64,000 bases of DNA from Xanthomonas sp. DAR 80977 (lineage in GTDB: Bacteria > Pseudomonadota > Gammaproteobacteria > Xanthomonadales > Xanthomonadaceae), in contig NZ_CP162487.1 in NCBI RefSeq assembly GCF_041240605.1, positions 1,619,001 to 1,683,000 on the forward strand, in the 5' to 3' direction. Numbering within the stretch: position 1 is the first letter of the stretch; the number at the start of each line of letters is the position of its first letter. The position numbers and the translations under genes are program-made. This document shows positions 31,796 to 40,876 of this stretch, one piece after another. Under the pieces are notes generated by a model that saw only the letters and a list, made by a program, of their open reading frames with translations, made no database searches and was not told the origin of the DNA.

Positions 31796-32866
31796 CTATG
31801 CCTGCGCGCGGCGGCTGTGCCGCTGCACTGCGGCGACCAGGGCGCCGACGTGCTCGGGCTGCATGTCCGGCGACAGGCCGTGGCCGAGGTTGAACACGTG
31901 CCCGTCCGCCGAGCCGTTGCCGTCGGCATAGCTGCGCAGCACGCGCTGCACCTCGCGTTCGATCGCCGCCGGCGAGCCGTACAGCGTGGCCGGGTCCAGG
32001 TTGCCCTGCAGCGCGACGCGGCCGCCGGTGCGGCGCGCGGCATCGGCCAGGTCGATGGTCCAGTCCACGCCCAGGCCTTCGGCGCCGGAGGCGGCCAGTT
32101 CCTCCAGGTAGGGTGCGTTGCCCTTGCCGAACAGGATCAGCGGGGTGCGCTCGGCGCCGTCGCCGCGCGGCAGTTCGCGGGCGATGCGCTGCAGGTAGGG
32201 CAGCGAGAACTCGCGGTACATCGCCGGGCTGAGCACGCCGCCCCAGGTGTCGAACACCTGCAGCGCCTGCGCGCCGGCCGCGCGCTGCGCGGCCAGGTAG
32301 GCGATCACCGCGTCGGTGTTGACCGACAGCAGCTGGTGCAGCGCCGCCGGCTCGTTCAGCGCCATCGCCTTGATCCGCGCGTAGTTGTCGCTGCCGCCGC
32401 CCTCGACCATGTAGCAGGCCAGCGTCCACGGGCTGCCGGAGAAGCCGATCAGCGGCACGCTGCCGTCCAGTTCGCGGCGGATCACCCGCACCGCGTCCAT
32501 CACGTAGCGCAGCTCGGTTTCCATGTCCGGCACGCCGAGCCGGGCGATCGCCGCCGCGTCGCGCACCGGGTGGCGGAACTTGGGGCCTTCGCCTTCGACG
32601 AAATACAGTTCCAGGCCCATCGCATCGGGGATGGTGAGGATGTCGGAGAACAGGATCGCCGCGTCCAGCGGGAACCGCGCCAGCGGCTGCAGGGTCACTT
32701 CGCAGGCCAGTTCCGGGGTCTTGGCCATGGCCAGGAAGCTGCCGGCGCGGGCGCGGGTGGCGCGGTACTCGGGCAGGTAGCGCCCGGCCTGGCGCATCAG
32801 CCACACGGGGGTCTGGTCCACGGGCTCGCGGCGCAGGGCGCGCAGCAGACGGTCGTTCTTGAGCAT
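31796..32866 (-). CDS. hemE: Uroporphyrinogen decarboxylase
   Basis: A 356-residue cytosolic enzyme that removes four acetate carboxyls from uroporphyrinogen III to give coproporphyrinogen III in haem synthesis. The first signature, [16 protein letters not shown] with its catalytic-site arginines, is at about residues 20-36. Also visible are [13 protein letters not shown] with the catalytic aspartate, [20 protein letters not shown], and [11 protein letters not shown]. Length and motifs are standard. It lies nine bases after the stop of the small WGR-domain gene, so the two are likely co-transcribed. Confidence 0.98.
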   Translation of the reverse strand: MLKNDRLLRALRREPVDQTPVWLMRQAGRYLPEYRATRARAGSFLAMAKTPELACEVTLQPLARFPLDAAILFSDILTIPDAMGLELYFVEGEGPKFRHPVRDAAAIARLGVPDMETELRYVMDAVRVIRRELDGSVPLIGFSGSPWTLACYMVEGGGSDNYARIKAMALNEPAALHQLLSVNTDAVIAYLAAQRAAGAQALQVFDTWGGVLSPAMYREFSLPYLQRIARELPRGDGAERTPLILFGKGNAPYLEELAASGAEGLGVDWTIDLADAARRTGGRVALQGNLDPATLYGSPAAIEREVQRVLRSYADGNGSADGHVFNLGHGLSPDMQPEHVGALVAAVQRHSRRAQA

Positions 32867-32875
32867 GGGGATTCC

Positions 32876-33130
32876 TTAGCGCGGGGCGTCGGCGCCGCGG
32901 GTGAACATGACCTGGAAGCCGCGCTTGAGTTGCGCATCGCGGGCTTTCTCGAAGGCGGCGTGGGCCTCGTCCTGCAGCAGGTATTGCTCGCGCTTGAGCT
33001 GCGCGCGGCCGCCGATCTGGCCGCTTTCGCGCAGCAGCTCCCAGCCGCCGAACAGGTCCGGTTGCAGGGTCAGCTGGATGTAGCGGGGCGACTCGTTGCC
33101 GCCGGGGCGTTGCTGGAGGAAGACGCGCAT
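32876..33130 (-). CDS. WGR-domain protein
   Basis: An 84-residue protein consisting of a single WGR-type domain. The expected tryptophan-glycine-arginine position reads GGWELLRESGQIGGRAQLKREQYL; a C-terminal helix (AAFEKARDAQLKRGF) follows. WGR domains bind nucleic acids in PARP proteins and in some bacterial regulators; the function of free-standing bacterial copies is unclear. It is transcribed toward hemE with a 9-bp gap. Confidence 0.8.
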   Translation of the reverse strand: MRVFLQQRPGGNESPRYIQLTLQPDLFGGWELLRESGQIGGRAQLKREQYLLQDEAHAAFEKARDAQLKRGFQVMFTRGADAPR

Positions 33131-33168
33131 GACCAGATTGTAGCCGCTGCCGGCGAAAGATCCGCTGC

Positions 33169-34116
33169 TCAGCCGGCGCGGAAGCCGCGGCGGTAGGCCG
33201 ACGGCGGCACCCCCAGCGCACGCGCGAACTGCTGGCGCAGCGCGCCGGCGCTGCCGAAGCCGGTGTCGGCGGCGATCCGCTCCAGGGCCATGTCGGTGGT
33301 TTCCAGCAACAGCTGCGCCCGGCCCAGGCGCTGGTGGGTCAGCCATCGCACCACCGTGGTCCCGGTGGCCTGGCGGAACTGCCGGGTGAAGCTGCGCCGG
33401 CTCATGTGCGCGTGCGCGGCCAGCGCATCGAGCCGGTGCGGCCGCTCCAGCCGCTCCAGCATCCAGTCCAGGGTCGGGCCCAGCAGCGCATCGCGGCGCG
33501 TGGCCGGCAAGGGCTGCTCGACGTATTGCGCCTGGCCGCCCTGGCGGTGCGGGGCCACCACCAGCCGCCGCGCGATGCGGTTGGCGACCTGGGCGCCATG
33601 GCGCCGGCGCACCAGGTGCAGGCAGCAGTCGATGCCGGCCACGGTGCCGGCCGAGGTCAGCACGTCGCCGTCGTCCACGTACAGCACGTCCGGCTGCAGC
33701 CGCACGCGCGGGTGGCGGCGCGCGAAGCGGTCCAGCGCGGCCCAGTGGGTGGTGGCGGGGCGGCCGTCGAGCAGGCCGGCATCGGCCAGCACGAAGGTGC
33801 CCAGGCACAGGCCCACCAGTTGCGCGCCGGCGGCATGGGCGCGGCGCAGCGCCTGGCACAGCGCCGCCGGCGCCGGCTCCTCGGCGTCGCGCCAGGACGG
33901 CACGATCACCGTGTCGGCGCCGTCCAGTCCGTCCAGTCCGTGCTCGGCCTGCACGGCGAAGCCGGCATCGGTGCGCAGCGGCCCGGGGTCGGCCGCGCAG
34001 ACCCGCAGTTCGAAGGACGGCAGCCCCGGGCCCGGCTCGAACACCAGGCACGGCACCGACAGGTGGAACGGGCTGATGCGGTCGAAGGCGACCACGGCGA
34101 TGCGATGCGGCGTCAT
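33169..34116 (-). CDS. GlxA-family transcriptional regulator (DJ-1/PfpI plus AraC HTH)
   Basis: A 315-residue regulator. Residues 1-180 form a class I glutamine-amidotransferase-like DJ-1/PfpI domain with the nucleophile-elbow sequence LVGLCLGTFVLADAGLL. Residues about 215-315 form an AraC-type double HTH (LAAHAHMSRRSFTRQFRQAT and LERIAADTGFGSAGALRQQF). The family regulates catabolic genes in response to small metabolites. It is divergent from the isochorismatase-cupin pair with a 92-bp gap, so that pair is the likely target. Confidence 0.92.
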   Translation of the reverse strand: MTPHRIAVVAFDRISPFHLSVPCLVFEPGPGLPSFELRVCAADPGPLRTDAGFAVQAEHGLDGLDGADTVIVPSWRDAEEPAPAALCQALRRAHAAGAQLVGLCLGTFVLADAGLLDGRPATTHWAALDRFARRHPRVRLQPDVLYVDDGDVLTSAGTVAGIDCCLHLVRRRHGAQVANRIARRLVVAPHRQGGQAQYVEQPLPATRRDALLGPTLDWMLERLERPHRLDALAAHAHMSRRSFTRQFRQATGTTVVRWLTHQRLGRAQLLLETTDMALERIAADTGFGSAGALRQQFARALGVPPSAYRRGFRAG

Positions 34117-34208
34117 GGCCCGATTTTAGCGGAAATGCGGCATCGGGCCACTCGTCGGCGCGTCCGCGCCGGCCGACACTGGCCCTTCCTTGCCCCCGAG
34201 ACCGCCCC

Positions 34209-34832
34209 ATGTCCTCTCCGCGCCGCGCCCTGCTGGTCATCGACGTCCAGAACGACTACTTCGGCGGCCAGTTGCCGATCGCGTATCCGCCGGTGGCCGA
34301 CTCGCTGCCCAAGATCGTCCGCGCGATGGACGCGGCGCGGGCGCATGGCGTGCCGGTGGTGGTGGTGCAGCACAGTGCGCCGGCGCAGGCGCCGGTGTTC
34401 GCCGACGGCAGCGCCGGCTGGCAACTGCACCCGCAGGTGGCCGCGCGTCCGCACGACCTGCTGCTGTCCAAGTCCCGGCCCAGCGCGTTCGCCGGCACCG
34501 AGCTGGCCGGATGGCTGGACGCGCGCGCGATCGACACGCTGACCGTGGCCGGCTACATGACCCACAACTGCAACGCCTCCAGCATCTACGACGCGTTCCA
34601 CCGCGGCCTGCAGGTGGAGGTGCTGGGCGATGCCAGTGGTGCGCTGCCTTACGCCAATGCGGCCGGCCAGGCCAGCGCCGAGGAGATCCACCGCGTGTTC
34701 GGCGTGGTGTTCCACAGCAACTTCGCCGCGCTCGCCGATACCGCGCAATGGATCGAGGCGCTGCGCGCCGGCGCGGCGCTGCCGCGCGACAACGTGCTGC
34801 AGTCCAGCCGGCGTGCGCGGGGCCTGGCGTGA
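34209..34832 (+). CDS. Isochorismatase-family cysteine hydrolase
   Basis: A 207-residue cysteine hydrolase. The triad is visible as Asp in LLVIDVQNDYFGG, Lys in LLLSKSRPSAFAGT and Cys in VAGYMTHNCNASSIYDA. Such proteins hydrolyse amides (nicotinamidase, ureidoacrylate or N-carbamoylsarcosine hydrolases) or isochorismate; the MTHNC loop does not fix the substrate. Its stop overlaps the GTG start of a cupin gene, so the two are translationally coupled and probably serve one pathway under the divergent GlxA-type regulator. Confidence 0.88.
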   Translation: MSSPRRALLVIDVQNDYFGGQLPIAYPPVADSLPKIVRAMDAARAHGVPVVVVQHSAPAQAPVFADGSAGWQLHPQVAARPHDLLLSKSRPSAFAGTELAGWLDARAIDTLTVAGYMTHNCNASSIYDAFHRGLQVEVLGDASGALPYANAAGQASAEEIHRVFGVVFHSNFAALADTAQWIEALRAGAALPRDNVLQSSRRARGLA

Positions 34833-35155
34833 GCGGCGCGGCGCCGACCCTGGTGCGTGCGCGCGACTACACCGGCGCGCGTGCCTGGGACGCGCTGCCG
34901 ATCGCGGTGTTCGACGGCGTGGGCGTGCGCCTGCACTGGACCGACCAGCCCTATGTCTGGCACGTCAACGACGGGCAGGAAGTGTTCGTGGTGCTGGACG
35001 GGCAGGTGCGGATGCGCTGGCGCTCGCAGGGCCGCGAACGCAGCGCGTTGCTGGCGGCCGGCGACGTGTTCCATGCGCCGGAAGGCACCGAGCACGTCGC
35101 CTGGCCGCAGGGCCAGGCGCGCGTGCTGGTGGTGGAGCGCGCGGGCAGCCGCTGA
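34829..35155 (+). CDS. Small cupin-domain protein
   Basis: A 108-residue single cupin. Motif 1 is degenerate (YVWHVNDGQEVFVVLDGQVRMRW, His and Glu present) and motif 2 is LAAGDVFHAPEGTEHVAWP, which supplies further histidines. This suggests a metal site and an isomerase, dioxygenase or sensor role. The GTG start at 34829 overlaps the TGA of the preceding hydrolase. The function is unknown. Confidence 0.82.
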   Translation: MSGAAPTLVRARDYTGARAWDALPIAVFDGVGVRLHWTDQPYVWHVNDGQEVFVVLDGQVRMRWRSQGRERSALLAAGDVFHAPEGTEHVAWPQGQARVLVVERAGSR

Positions 35156-35185
35156 GGGACGGCCGCAGCCGCGCGCTGCGCCGGC

Positions 35186-36295
35186 TCAGGCGGCGGACAG
35201 CACCTTCAGCACCTGCGCCTCGTCCACGTCGGGCACGATCTCGGCGCGGCCGATGCCGCGCCACAGCACCAGCCGCAGGCACCCGGCGAGGTTCTTCTTG
35301 TCCAGCCGCATCCGCGCCAGCAGCGCCTGCGGCGCCAGCCCGGCCGGCAGCGCGGTGGGCAGGCCGAAGTCGGCCAGCAGCGCGCGCAGCCGCGCGCTGT
35401 CCTGCGCGCTGGCCATGCCCAGCTGCGCCGACAGCTTGGCCGCCAGCACCATGCCCACCGCCACCGCTTCGCCGTGGTTGAGGTTGTCGTTGCCGGGCGC
35501 GCCGTAGCCCTGTTCGGTCTCGATCGCGTGGCCGAAGGTGTGGCCGAGGTTGAGCAGGGCGCGCTCGCCCTTCTCCAGCGGGTCGCGTGCCACGATCTCG
35601 GCCTTGTGCTCGCAGCTGCGCGCGATCGCCTGCGCCAGCGCCGCCGGCTCGGCGTCCAGCAGCGCGCGGCGTTCGGCGTGCAGCCATTCGAAGAACAGCG
35701 GGTCGCGGATCGCGCCGTACTTGATCACCTCGGCCAGGCCGGCGCGCAGTTCGCGCGGCGGCAGGCTGCGCAGCGTGGCGGTGTCGGCCAGCACCGCGCG
35801 CGGCGGATGGAACGCGCCGACCAGGTTCTTGCCCTGGGCGATGTCCACCGCGGTCTTGCCGCCGACCGAGGAATCGACCATCGCCAGCAGCGTGGTCGGC
35901 AACTGCACGCAGTCGACCCCGCGCATCCAGCACGCGGCGGCGAAGCCGGCCAGGTCGCCGACCACGCCGCCGCCCAGCGCCAGCACGCAGGCGTCGCGGG
36001 TGGCGCCGAGTTCGGCCAGCGCCGCGATCGCCGCGCCGAAGCTGTCCAGGGTCTTGGAGGCCTCGCCGGCGGGGATGGTGAAGGCGCCGATCTGCAGCTC
36101 CGGGCGCGCGGCCAGCAGCGCCTGGCGCACCTGCGCGGCGTACAGCGGGGCGACATGGCTGTCGCTGAGCAGCAGCACGTGGCGGCCGCGCACGTGCCCG
36201 GCCAGGCGCGCGCCGTCGTCGAGCAGGCCGGGGCCGATGTGGATGGTGTAGGCCGGGTCGCCTTCGACCGCGACGCTGCGCAGGGAAACAGTCAT
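35186..36295 (-). CDS. aroB: 3-dehydroquinate synthase
   Basis: A 369-residue NAD-dependent enzyme converting DAHP to 3-dehydroquinate, the second shikimate-pathway step. Visible motifs are the NAD-binding region [37 protein letters not shown], the AEVIKYGAI segment and the zinc-site HTFGHAIE. The ATG at 36295 overlaps the aroK stop by four bases, so AroB is coupled to AroK, the common bacterial order. Confidence 0.97.
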   Translation of the reverse strand: MTVSLRSVAVEGDPAYTIHIGPGLLDDGARLAGHVRGRHVLLLSDSHVAPLYAAQVRQALLAARPELQIGAFTIPAGEASKTLDSFGAAIAALAELGATRDACVLALGGGVVGDLAGFAAACWMRGVDCVQLPTTLLAMVDSSVGGKTAVDIAQGKNLVGAFHPPRAVLADTATLRSLPPRELRAGLAEVIKYGAIRDPLFFEWLHAERRALLDAEPAALAQAIARSCEHKAEIVARDPLEKGERALLNLGHTFGHAIETEQGYGAPGNDNLNHGEAVAVGMVLAAKLSAQLGMASAQDSARLRALLADFGLPTALPAGLAPQALLARMRLDKKNLAGCLRLVLWRGIGRAEIVPDVDEAQVLKVLSAA

Positions 36296-36834
36296 GCAAT
36301 GGGTTCCGGAAGCTTCCACGACGCGGCCAGGCGCACGACCAGCTGCGCGGTGGCCTCGGCGGGATTGAGGTGGTCGGTGTCCAGGATCAGGTCGGCGACT
36401 TCGCGGTACAGCGGCTCGCGCACCGCGTGCAGGTCGTGCAGCACCCGTTCGCGGTCGCCGCGCTGCAGCAGCGGGCGGCTGCGGTCGCGTTGCAGGCGCT
36501 GCAGCTGCGAGGCCACGCTGACCCGCAGGTACACCACGAAGCCGTGTTCGCGCATCTCGCGGCGGCTGTCGGCATTGAGCACGGCGCCGCCGCCGGTGGA
36601 AATCAGGTGGCCGGGAGTGCCGAGCACGCTCTCCAGCACCGCGCGTTCGTGTTCGCGGAAGCCGGCTTCGCCGGAATGCTCGAACAGCGAGGCGATGCTC
36701 GCGCCGGTGCGTTCGACGATGGCCTGGTCGCTATCGACGAAGACGAGGCTGAAGCGCTCGGCCAGGCGGCGGCCGATGACGCTCTTGCCTGCTCCCATCG
36801 GGCCGACCAGCACGAGATTGGGGGCGGGATTCAT
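36292..36834 (-). CDS. aroK: Shikimate kinase
   Basis: A 180-residue P-loop kinase that phosphorylates shikimate. The Walker A loop is [13 protein letters not shown], the shikimate-binding DSD is in [16 protein letters not shown] follows the HLIST strand, and the lid arginine region is DRSRPLL. It is the first gene of the aroKB pair and is divergent from pdxH with a 178-bp gap. Confidence 0.97.
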   Translation of the reverse strand: MNPAPNLVLVGPMGAGKSVIGRRLAERFSLVFVDSDQAIVERTGASIASLFEHSGEAGFREHERAVLESVLGTPGHLISTGGGAVLNADSRREMREHGFVVYLRVSVASQLQRLQRDRSRPLLQRGDRERVLHDLHAVREPLYREVADLILDTDHLNPAEATAQLVVRLAASWKLPEPIA

Positions 36835-37012
36835 CCGCCGATGCTAGCAGAGACGCCGTGCGTGCAGGCCGGCCGCGATGCCTGCGCACGCTGGATCGTG
36901 GTGCGACGCGACGCTCCCGCCGGCCCGGCGCGGCCGGCGCCGTGCAGCGCCGCGTGCGTCGCGCCGTGCATGGCGCGACAATGGCGCATCGTCCGCCGAG
37001 TGCCTTGCCGCC

Positions 37013-37612
37013 ATGCCCGATCTCTACGCCGAAGCCCTGTCCACGTTCGCCGACCTGTTCGCGGAGGCGCGCAGCAGCGACGAGGCCGAATACAACGCCA
37101 TGGTGGTGGCCTCGGCCACGCTGGAAGCGCGCCCGTCCTCGCGGGTGGTGCTGCTGAAGGCCTACGACGCGCGCGGCTTCGTGTTCTACACCCACCTGGA
37201 CAGCCAGAAGGGCCGCGAGCTGCAGGCCAACCCGCAGGCCTCGCTGCTGTTCCTGTGGCGGCGCATGCGCGAGGACGGGGTGCAGGTGCGCATCGACGGC
37301 GAGGTGCAGCTGGTCGCCGCGGCCGAGGCCGATGCCTACTTCGCCTCGCGTCCGCGCATGAGCCAGATCGGTGCGTGGGCGTCGGCGCAGTCGCGCACCC
37401 TGCAGTCGCGCGAGGAGTTCGAGCAGCGCGTGGCCAAGGCCGAGGCCAGCTTCGAAGGCCGCGAGGTGCCGCGCCCGGACGGCTGGGGCGGGTTCCGCGT
37501 GGTGCCGCGCAGCTTCGAGTTCTGGTACGGCGGCAAGTACCGCCTGCACGAGCGCTGGCACTACGCCGCCGATGCCGCCGGCCACTGGTCCAAGCGGATG
37601 CTGTTCCCGTGA
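37013..37612 (+). CDS. pdxH: Pyridoxamine 5'-phosphate oxidase
   Basis: A 199-residue FMN oxidase that makes pyridoxal 5'-phosphate. FMN and substrate motifs are [47 protein letters not shown], and the family signature near the C-terminus ([16 protein letters not shown]). The ATG at 37013 gives the usual N-terminus. Its TGA overlaps the GTG start of the following acetyltransferase. Confidence 0.96.
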   Translation: MPDLYAEALSTFADLFAEARSSDEAEYNAMVVASATLEARPSSRVVLLKAYDARGFVFYTHLDSQKGRELQANPQASLLFLWRRMREDGVQVRIDGEVQLVAAAEADAYFASRPRMSQIGAWASAQSRTLQSREEFEQRVAKAEASFEGREVPRPDGWGGFRVVPRSFEFWYGGKYRLHERWHYAADAAGHWSKRMLFP

Positions 37613-38061
37613 CCGATGGGTTTTCGGTCCGCGCCGCCGCCGCCGCCGACCTGCGCGCCTGGGCGGCGCTGCGGGTGGCGCTGTGGCCGGACGAGAGCGA
37701 TGCCTTCGGCGGCGTGGCCGAAGCGCTGCAGCGCGAGGACGGGGCCAATTTCCTGGCCTTCGCCGGCGACGGCCACGCGATCGGCTTCGCCGACGTCACC
37801 CTGCGCCAGGACTACGTCAACGGCACCGACAGCTCGCCGGTGGGCTTCCTGGAAGGCTGGTACGTGGCGCCGGAATGGCGCGGCCGCGGCGTCGGCCGCG
37901 CATTGCTGCGGCAGGTGCAGGACTGGACCCGCGCGCAGGGCTGCAGCGAGCTGGCCTCCGATGCGCTGATCGACGACGCCGCGGCGCAGGCCGCGCATCG
38001 CGCCTGCGGCTTCGAGGAAACCGAGCGCGTGGTGTATTTCCGCATGCCGGTGGCGGACTGA
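37609..38061 (+). CDS. Aminoglycoside 6'-N-acetyltransferase-like GNAT protein
   Basis: A 150-residue GNAT enzyme. Its sequence, with [20 protein letters not shown], the acetyl-CoA loop [15 protein letters not shown] and the C-terminal [16 protein letters not shown], closely resembles from memory the AAC(6')-Iz type described in Stenotrophomonas. It should therefore transfer acetyl groups to aminoglycoside 6'-amines, although native chromosomal copies may have another physiological substrate. The GTG start is fixed by overlap with the pdxH stop, so expression may follow pdxH. No mobile element flanks it, which suggests an intrinsic gene. Confidence 0.85.
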   Translation: MTDGFSVRAAAAADLRAWAALRVALWPDESDAFGGVAEALQREDGANFLAFAGDGHAIGFADVTLRQDYVNGTDSSPVGFLEGWYVAPEWRGRGVGRALLRQVQDWTRAQGCSELASDALIDDAAAQAAHRACGFEETERVVYFRMPVAD

Positions 38062-38062
38062 G

Positions 38063-38854
38063 ATGGGCCCGCAGCGCATCGTCTGCCTGACCGAGGAACC
38101 CACCGAGACGCTGTACGCGCTCGGCGAGCAGGCACGCATCGTCGGCATCAGCGGCTTCACCGTGCGTCCTGCGCAGGCGCGCCGCGACAAGCCCAAGGTC
38201 AGCGCCTTCACCAGCGCCAGGATCGACGCGATCCTCGCGCTGCAGCCGGACCTGGCGATCGGCTTCTCCGACATCCAGGCCGAGATCGCCGCCGAGCTGG
38301 TGCGCAACGGGGTGGAGGTGTGGATCGCCAACCACCGCAGCGTCGACGGCATCCTCGACTACGTGCGCCGGCTCGGCGCGCTGGTCGGCGCCGGCGCGCG
38401 CGCCGAGGCCTACGCCGACGCACTGCAGCGCGGGCTGGACGCCATCGCCGCGCAGGCGGCGGCGCTGCCGCGGCGGCCGAAGGTGTATTTCGAGGAATGG
38501 GACGAGCCGATCATCACCGGCATCCGCTGGGTCGCCGAACTGGTGCGCATCGCCGGCGGCGACGACGTGTTCCCGGAGCTGTCGGCCGAGCCGCTGGCCA
38601 AGGCGCGGATCCTGGCCAATGGCGACGAGGTGGTGCGGCGCGCACCGGACATCATCCTCGGCTCGTGGTGCGGCAAGCGCTTCCGCCCCGAGCGCGTGGC
38701 CGCGCGGCCGGGCTGGGCGGCGATCCCGGCGGTGCGCGACGGCCAGCTGTTCGAGATCAAGTCGCCGCTGATCCTGCAGCCCGGCCCGGCCGCGTTGACC
38801 GACGGCGTGCGCGCGATCGCCGCCATCGTGCAGGCCTGGGCGCAGCGCCAGTAG
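38063..38854 (+). CDS. BtuF-like cobalamin-binding protein without signal peptide
   Basis: A 263-residue protein of the periplasmic-binding-protein-like type III fold (RIVCLTEEPTETLYALGEQARIVG, LQPDLAIGFSDIQAEIAAEL, and PRRPKVYFEEWDEPIITG). It resembles BtuF-type vitamin B12-binding proteins. However, the frame begins directly at this domain after the acetyltransferase stop, with no signal peptide or lipobox, and no permease or ATPase gene is adjacent. It may be cytosolic or work in another role. Confidence 0.78.
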   Translation: MGPQRIVCLTEEPTETLYALGEQARIVGISGFTVRPAQARRDKPKVSAFTSARIDAILALQPDLAIGFSDIQAEIAAELVRNGVEVWIANHRSVDGILDYVRRLGALVGAGARAEAYADALQRGLDAIAAQAAALPRRPKVYFEEWDEPIITGIRWVAELVRIAGGDDVFPELSAEPLAKARILANGDEVVRRAPDIILGSWCGKRFRPERVAARPGWAAIPAVRDGQLFEIKSPLILQPGPAALTDGVRAIAAIVQAWAQRQ

Positions 38855-38872
38855 CTGCCGCGGCAACGCTGT

Positions 38873-40294
38873 TCAGTGCGGCGCGGGCTGGGTGCGGCCG
38901 GCGATGCCCAGCCCGAGCAGCGCCAGCACCGCGGCCACCGCGAAGGTGGACAGGTAGGCGGCCGCCACCGACTGCGCCAGCAACGCCGCGAACAGCGAGC
39001 CGCCCACCGCCAGCGTGGTCGCCACCGCGATCGCCTCGCTCAACTGCAGCGCCGAACTGTTCGCGCCCTGCTGCGCCGGCGGCGACAGGGTCAGGGTCAG
39101 CACCGCCAGGGTCGGATAGATCAGGCCCATGCCCAGGCCGGTGGCGGCCCAGCCGAGCATCGCCAGCGGCGCCGGCAGCGCGGGCAGCAAGGCCAGCGCG
39201 GTGCCGGCGATGCCCAGCAGCATCAGCGTGCAGCCGCTGCGCAGGCGGCGCAGGCGCGACCCGCGCTGGCCGTAGTGGCCCTGGTACCAGGAGCCGGCGA
39301 ACCAGCCCAGCGCGCCGATGCTCAGCGCGACCCCGGCCCAGGTCGGCGACAGGCCGCGTTCGCGCGACAGCAGCAACGGCAGGAACGCCTCGCAGCCGAA
39401 GAACGCCGACGCCGCGACGCCGCGCAAGGCGATCACGCTGGGCAGGCCGCGCGCGCCGCGCAAGGTGCCGTCCGGCAACAACCGCCACGCGCACAGCAGC
39501 AATACGCCCAGTGCCGGCAGCACCCCGGCCAGCAGCCACAGCCCGCGTTGCTGCCCGGCCAGGTACAGCAGGCATACGCCGGCCGCCGCGCCCACCGACC
39601 ACAGGATCGGCGCGGCGCTGCGCGCCGGCGCCGCGGCTAGCGCAGGCAGGCGGCGCAGGGCCGGCCGCAGCAGCAGCGCGGCCGGCAGCGCCAGCAGCGG
39701 CACCGCCAGGAACACCCAGCGCCAGCCGACATGCTCGACGATCGCGCCGCTGATGCTGGGGCCGATCAGCGACGGCACCACCCAGCCGGCCGAGAACGCG
39801 GCGAAGATGCGCGGGCGCAGCGCATCCGGATACAGCCGCGCCACCAGCACGTACAGCGCCACCGAGATCGCGCCGGCGCCCAGGCCCTGCACCAGGCGCC
39901 CGGCGAGCAGCATCGGCATGCGGGTGGCGAACCCGGCCAGCAGCAGCCCGCAGACGAAGCACGCCAGGCCGCCCCACAGCGGCAGCGCCGGGCCGCGCGC
40001 ATCGCTGCAACGGCCGGCCACGGTCATGCCGATCACGCTGGTCGCCAGGGTGCCGCCGAACGCCAGCGCGTACAGGCGCAGGCCATCCAGTTCGCGCGCC
40101 ACGGTCGGCATCGCCGCGGCCACCGCCAGCGCCTCGAACGCGATCAGCGAGACCAGCGCGACCATGCCCAAGGTGGTGGCGCGGTAGCGCGGAGCGAGCA
40201 GCGAATCGGCAGGGGCGGCAGCGAGGGCGGGGCGTGGCATCGCCGGCAGCATGCCGTCGCGGCGGTTGCCGGCGGGTGAAGCGGGATGGTTCAT
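38873..40294 (-). CDS. MFS transporter, candidate SoxR target
   Basis: A 473-residue major facilitator with about 14 helices. Recognisable parts are LVSLIAFEALAVAAAMPTVARE in the first helix, motif A as VAGRCSDARGPALPLW, LVQGLGAGAISVALYV, and SLIGPSISGAIVEHVGWRWVF. The pattern fits DHA2-like drug exporters. It is divergent from soxR, and a SoxR-type dyad sits in a 19-bp spacer of its promoter. This suggests induction by redox-cycling compounds, as for SoxR-controlled pumps in pseudomonads. Confidence 0.88.
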   Translation of the reverse strand: MNHPASPAGNRRDGMLPAMPRPALAAAPADSLLAPRYRATTLGMVALVSLIAFEALAVAAAMPTVARELDGLRLYALAFGGTLATSVIGMTVAGRCSDARGPALPLWGGLACFVCGLLLAGFATRMPMLLAGRLVQGLGAGAISVALYVLVARLYPDALRPRIFAAFSAGWVVPSLIGPSISGAIVEHVGWRWVFLAVPLLALPAALLLRPALRRLPALAAAPARSAAPILWSVGAAAGVCLLYLAGQQRGLWLLAGVLPALGVLLLCAWRLLPDGTLRGARGLPSVIALRGVAASAFFGCEAFLPLLLSRERGLSPTWAGVALSIGALGWFAGSWYQGHYGQRGSRLRRLRSGCTLMLLGIAGTALALLPALPAPLAMLGWAATGLGMGLIYPTLAVLTLTLSPPAQQGANSSALQLSEAIAVATTLAVGGSLFAALLAQSVAAAYLSTFAVAAVLALLGLGIAGRTQPAPH

Positions 40295-40361
40295 CGGTGC
40301 AACCTCATGGCTGGCATGCGCGCGCCATGGCGCGGTATTGCGCGGCAGGCGATGGGCGCGC

Positions 40362-40392
40362 AGCATGCAACCTCAACCGCACTCGAGGTCAA
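40362..40392 (-). promoter_or_regulatory. SoxR box within the promoter of the MFS gene
   Basis: Read on the minus strand, TTGACC (40392-40387) is followed by a 19-bp spacer and CATGCT (40367-40362). A dyad, ACCTC...GAGGT at 40370-40389 with TTGAGGT as the better half, fills the spacer. The over-long 19-bp spacing and the CCTC/GAGG dyad are the known features of SoxR-activated promoters. The soxR start codon lies only six bases beyond the other edge. Confidence 0.8.
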
Positions 40393-40395
40393 GCG

Positions 40396-40833
40396 ATGCA
40401 TGAGGAGTTGAGCGTGGGGCAGGTGGCCGCACGCAGCGGCGTGGCGGTGTCCGCGCTGCATTTCTACGAGAAGAAGGGCCTGATCCACAGCCTGCGCACC
40501 GCCGGCAACCAGCGCCGCTATGCGCGCGACGTGCTGCGCCGGCTGGCGGTGATCCGCGTCGCGCAGCGCGTCGGCGTGCCGCTGGAGAGCGTCAAGGCCG
40601 CGTTCGCGCAGCTGCCCGATGCGCGCACGCCCACGCGCGCGGAGTGGGCGCGGATGTCCGCGGCCTGGCGCCAGGAGCTGGACGCGCGCATCCTGCAGCT
40701 GACCCAGCTGCGCCACCAGCTCACCGATTGCATCGGCTGCGGTTGCCTGTCGCTGCGCCGCTGCCGCCTGAGCAATCCCGCCGATACGCTGGGCGCGCAC
40801 GGCGACGGGCCGCAGCGCTGGACATCGCCGTGA
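40396..40833 (+). CDS. soxR: Redox-sensitive MerR-family activator SoxR
   Basis: A 145-residue MerR regulator: winged HTH (LSVGQVAARSGVAVSALHFYEKKG), dimerisation helix and the [2Fe-2S] site. The cysteines are Cys112, Cys115, Cys117 and Cys123 in CIGCGCLSLRRC, exactly the C-x2-C-x-C-x5-C spacing of SoxR. It should be oxidised by redox-cycling agents and activate the divergent MFS gene. The ATG lies immediately beside the operator, so its own transcript must start inside or upstream of the box, allowing autoregulation. Confidence 0.93.
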   Translation: MHEELSVGQVAARSGVAVSALHFYEKKGLIHSLRTAGNQRRYARDVLRRLAVIRVAQRVGVPLESVKAAFAQLPDARTPTRAEWARMSAAWRQELDARILQLTQLRHQLTDCIGCGCLSLRRCRLSNPADTLGAHGDGPQRWTSP

Positions 40834-40876
40834 GCGGCACCGATGCTGGACGCGGCATGACGGCCGGAGCGGTGCG

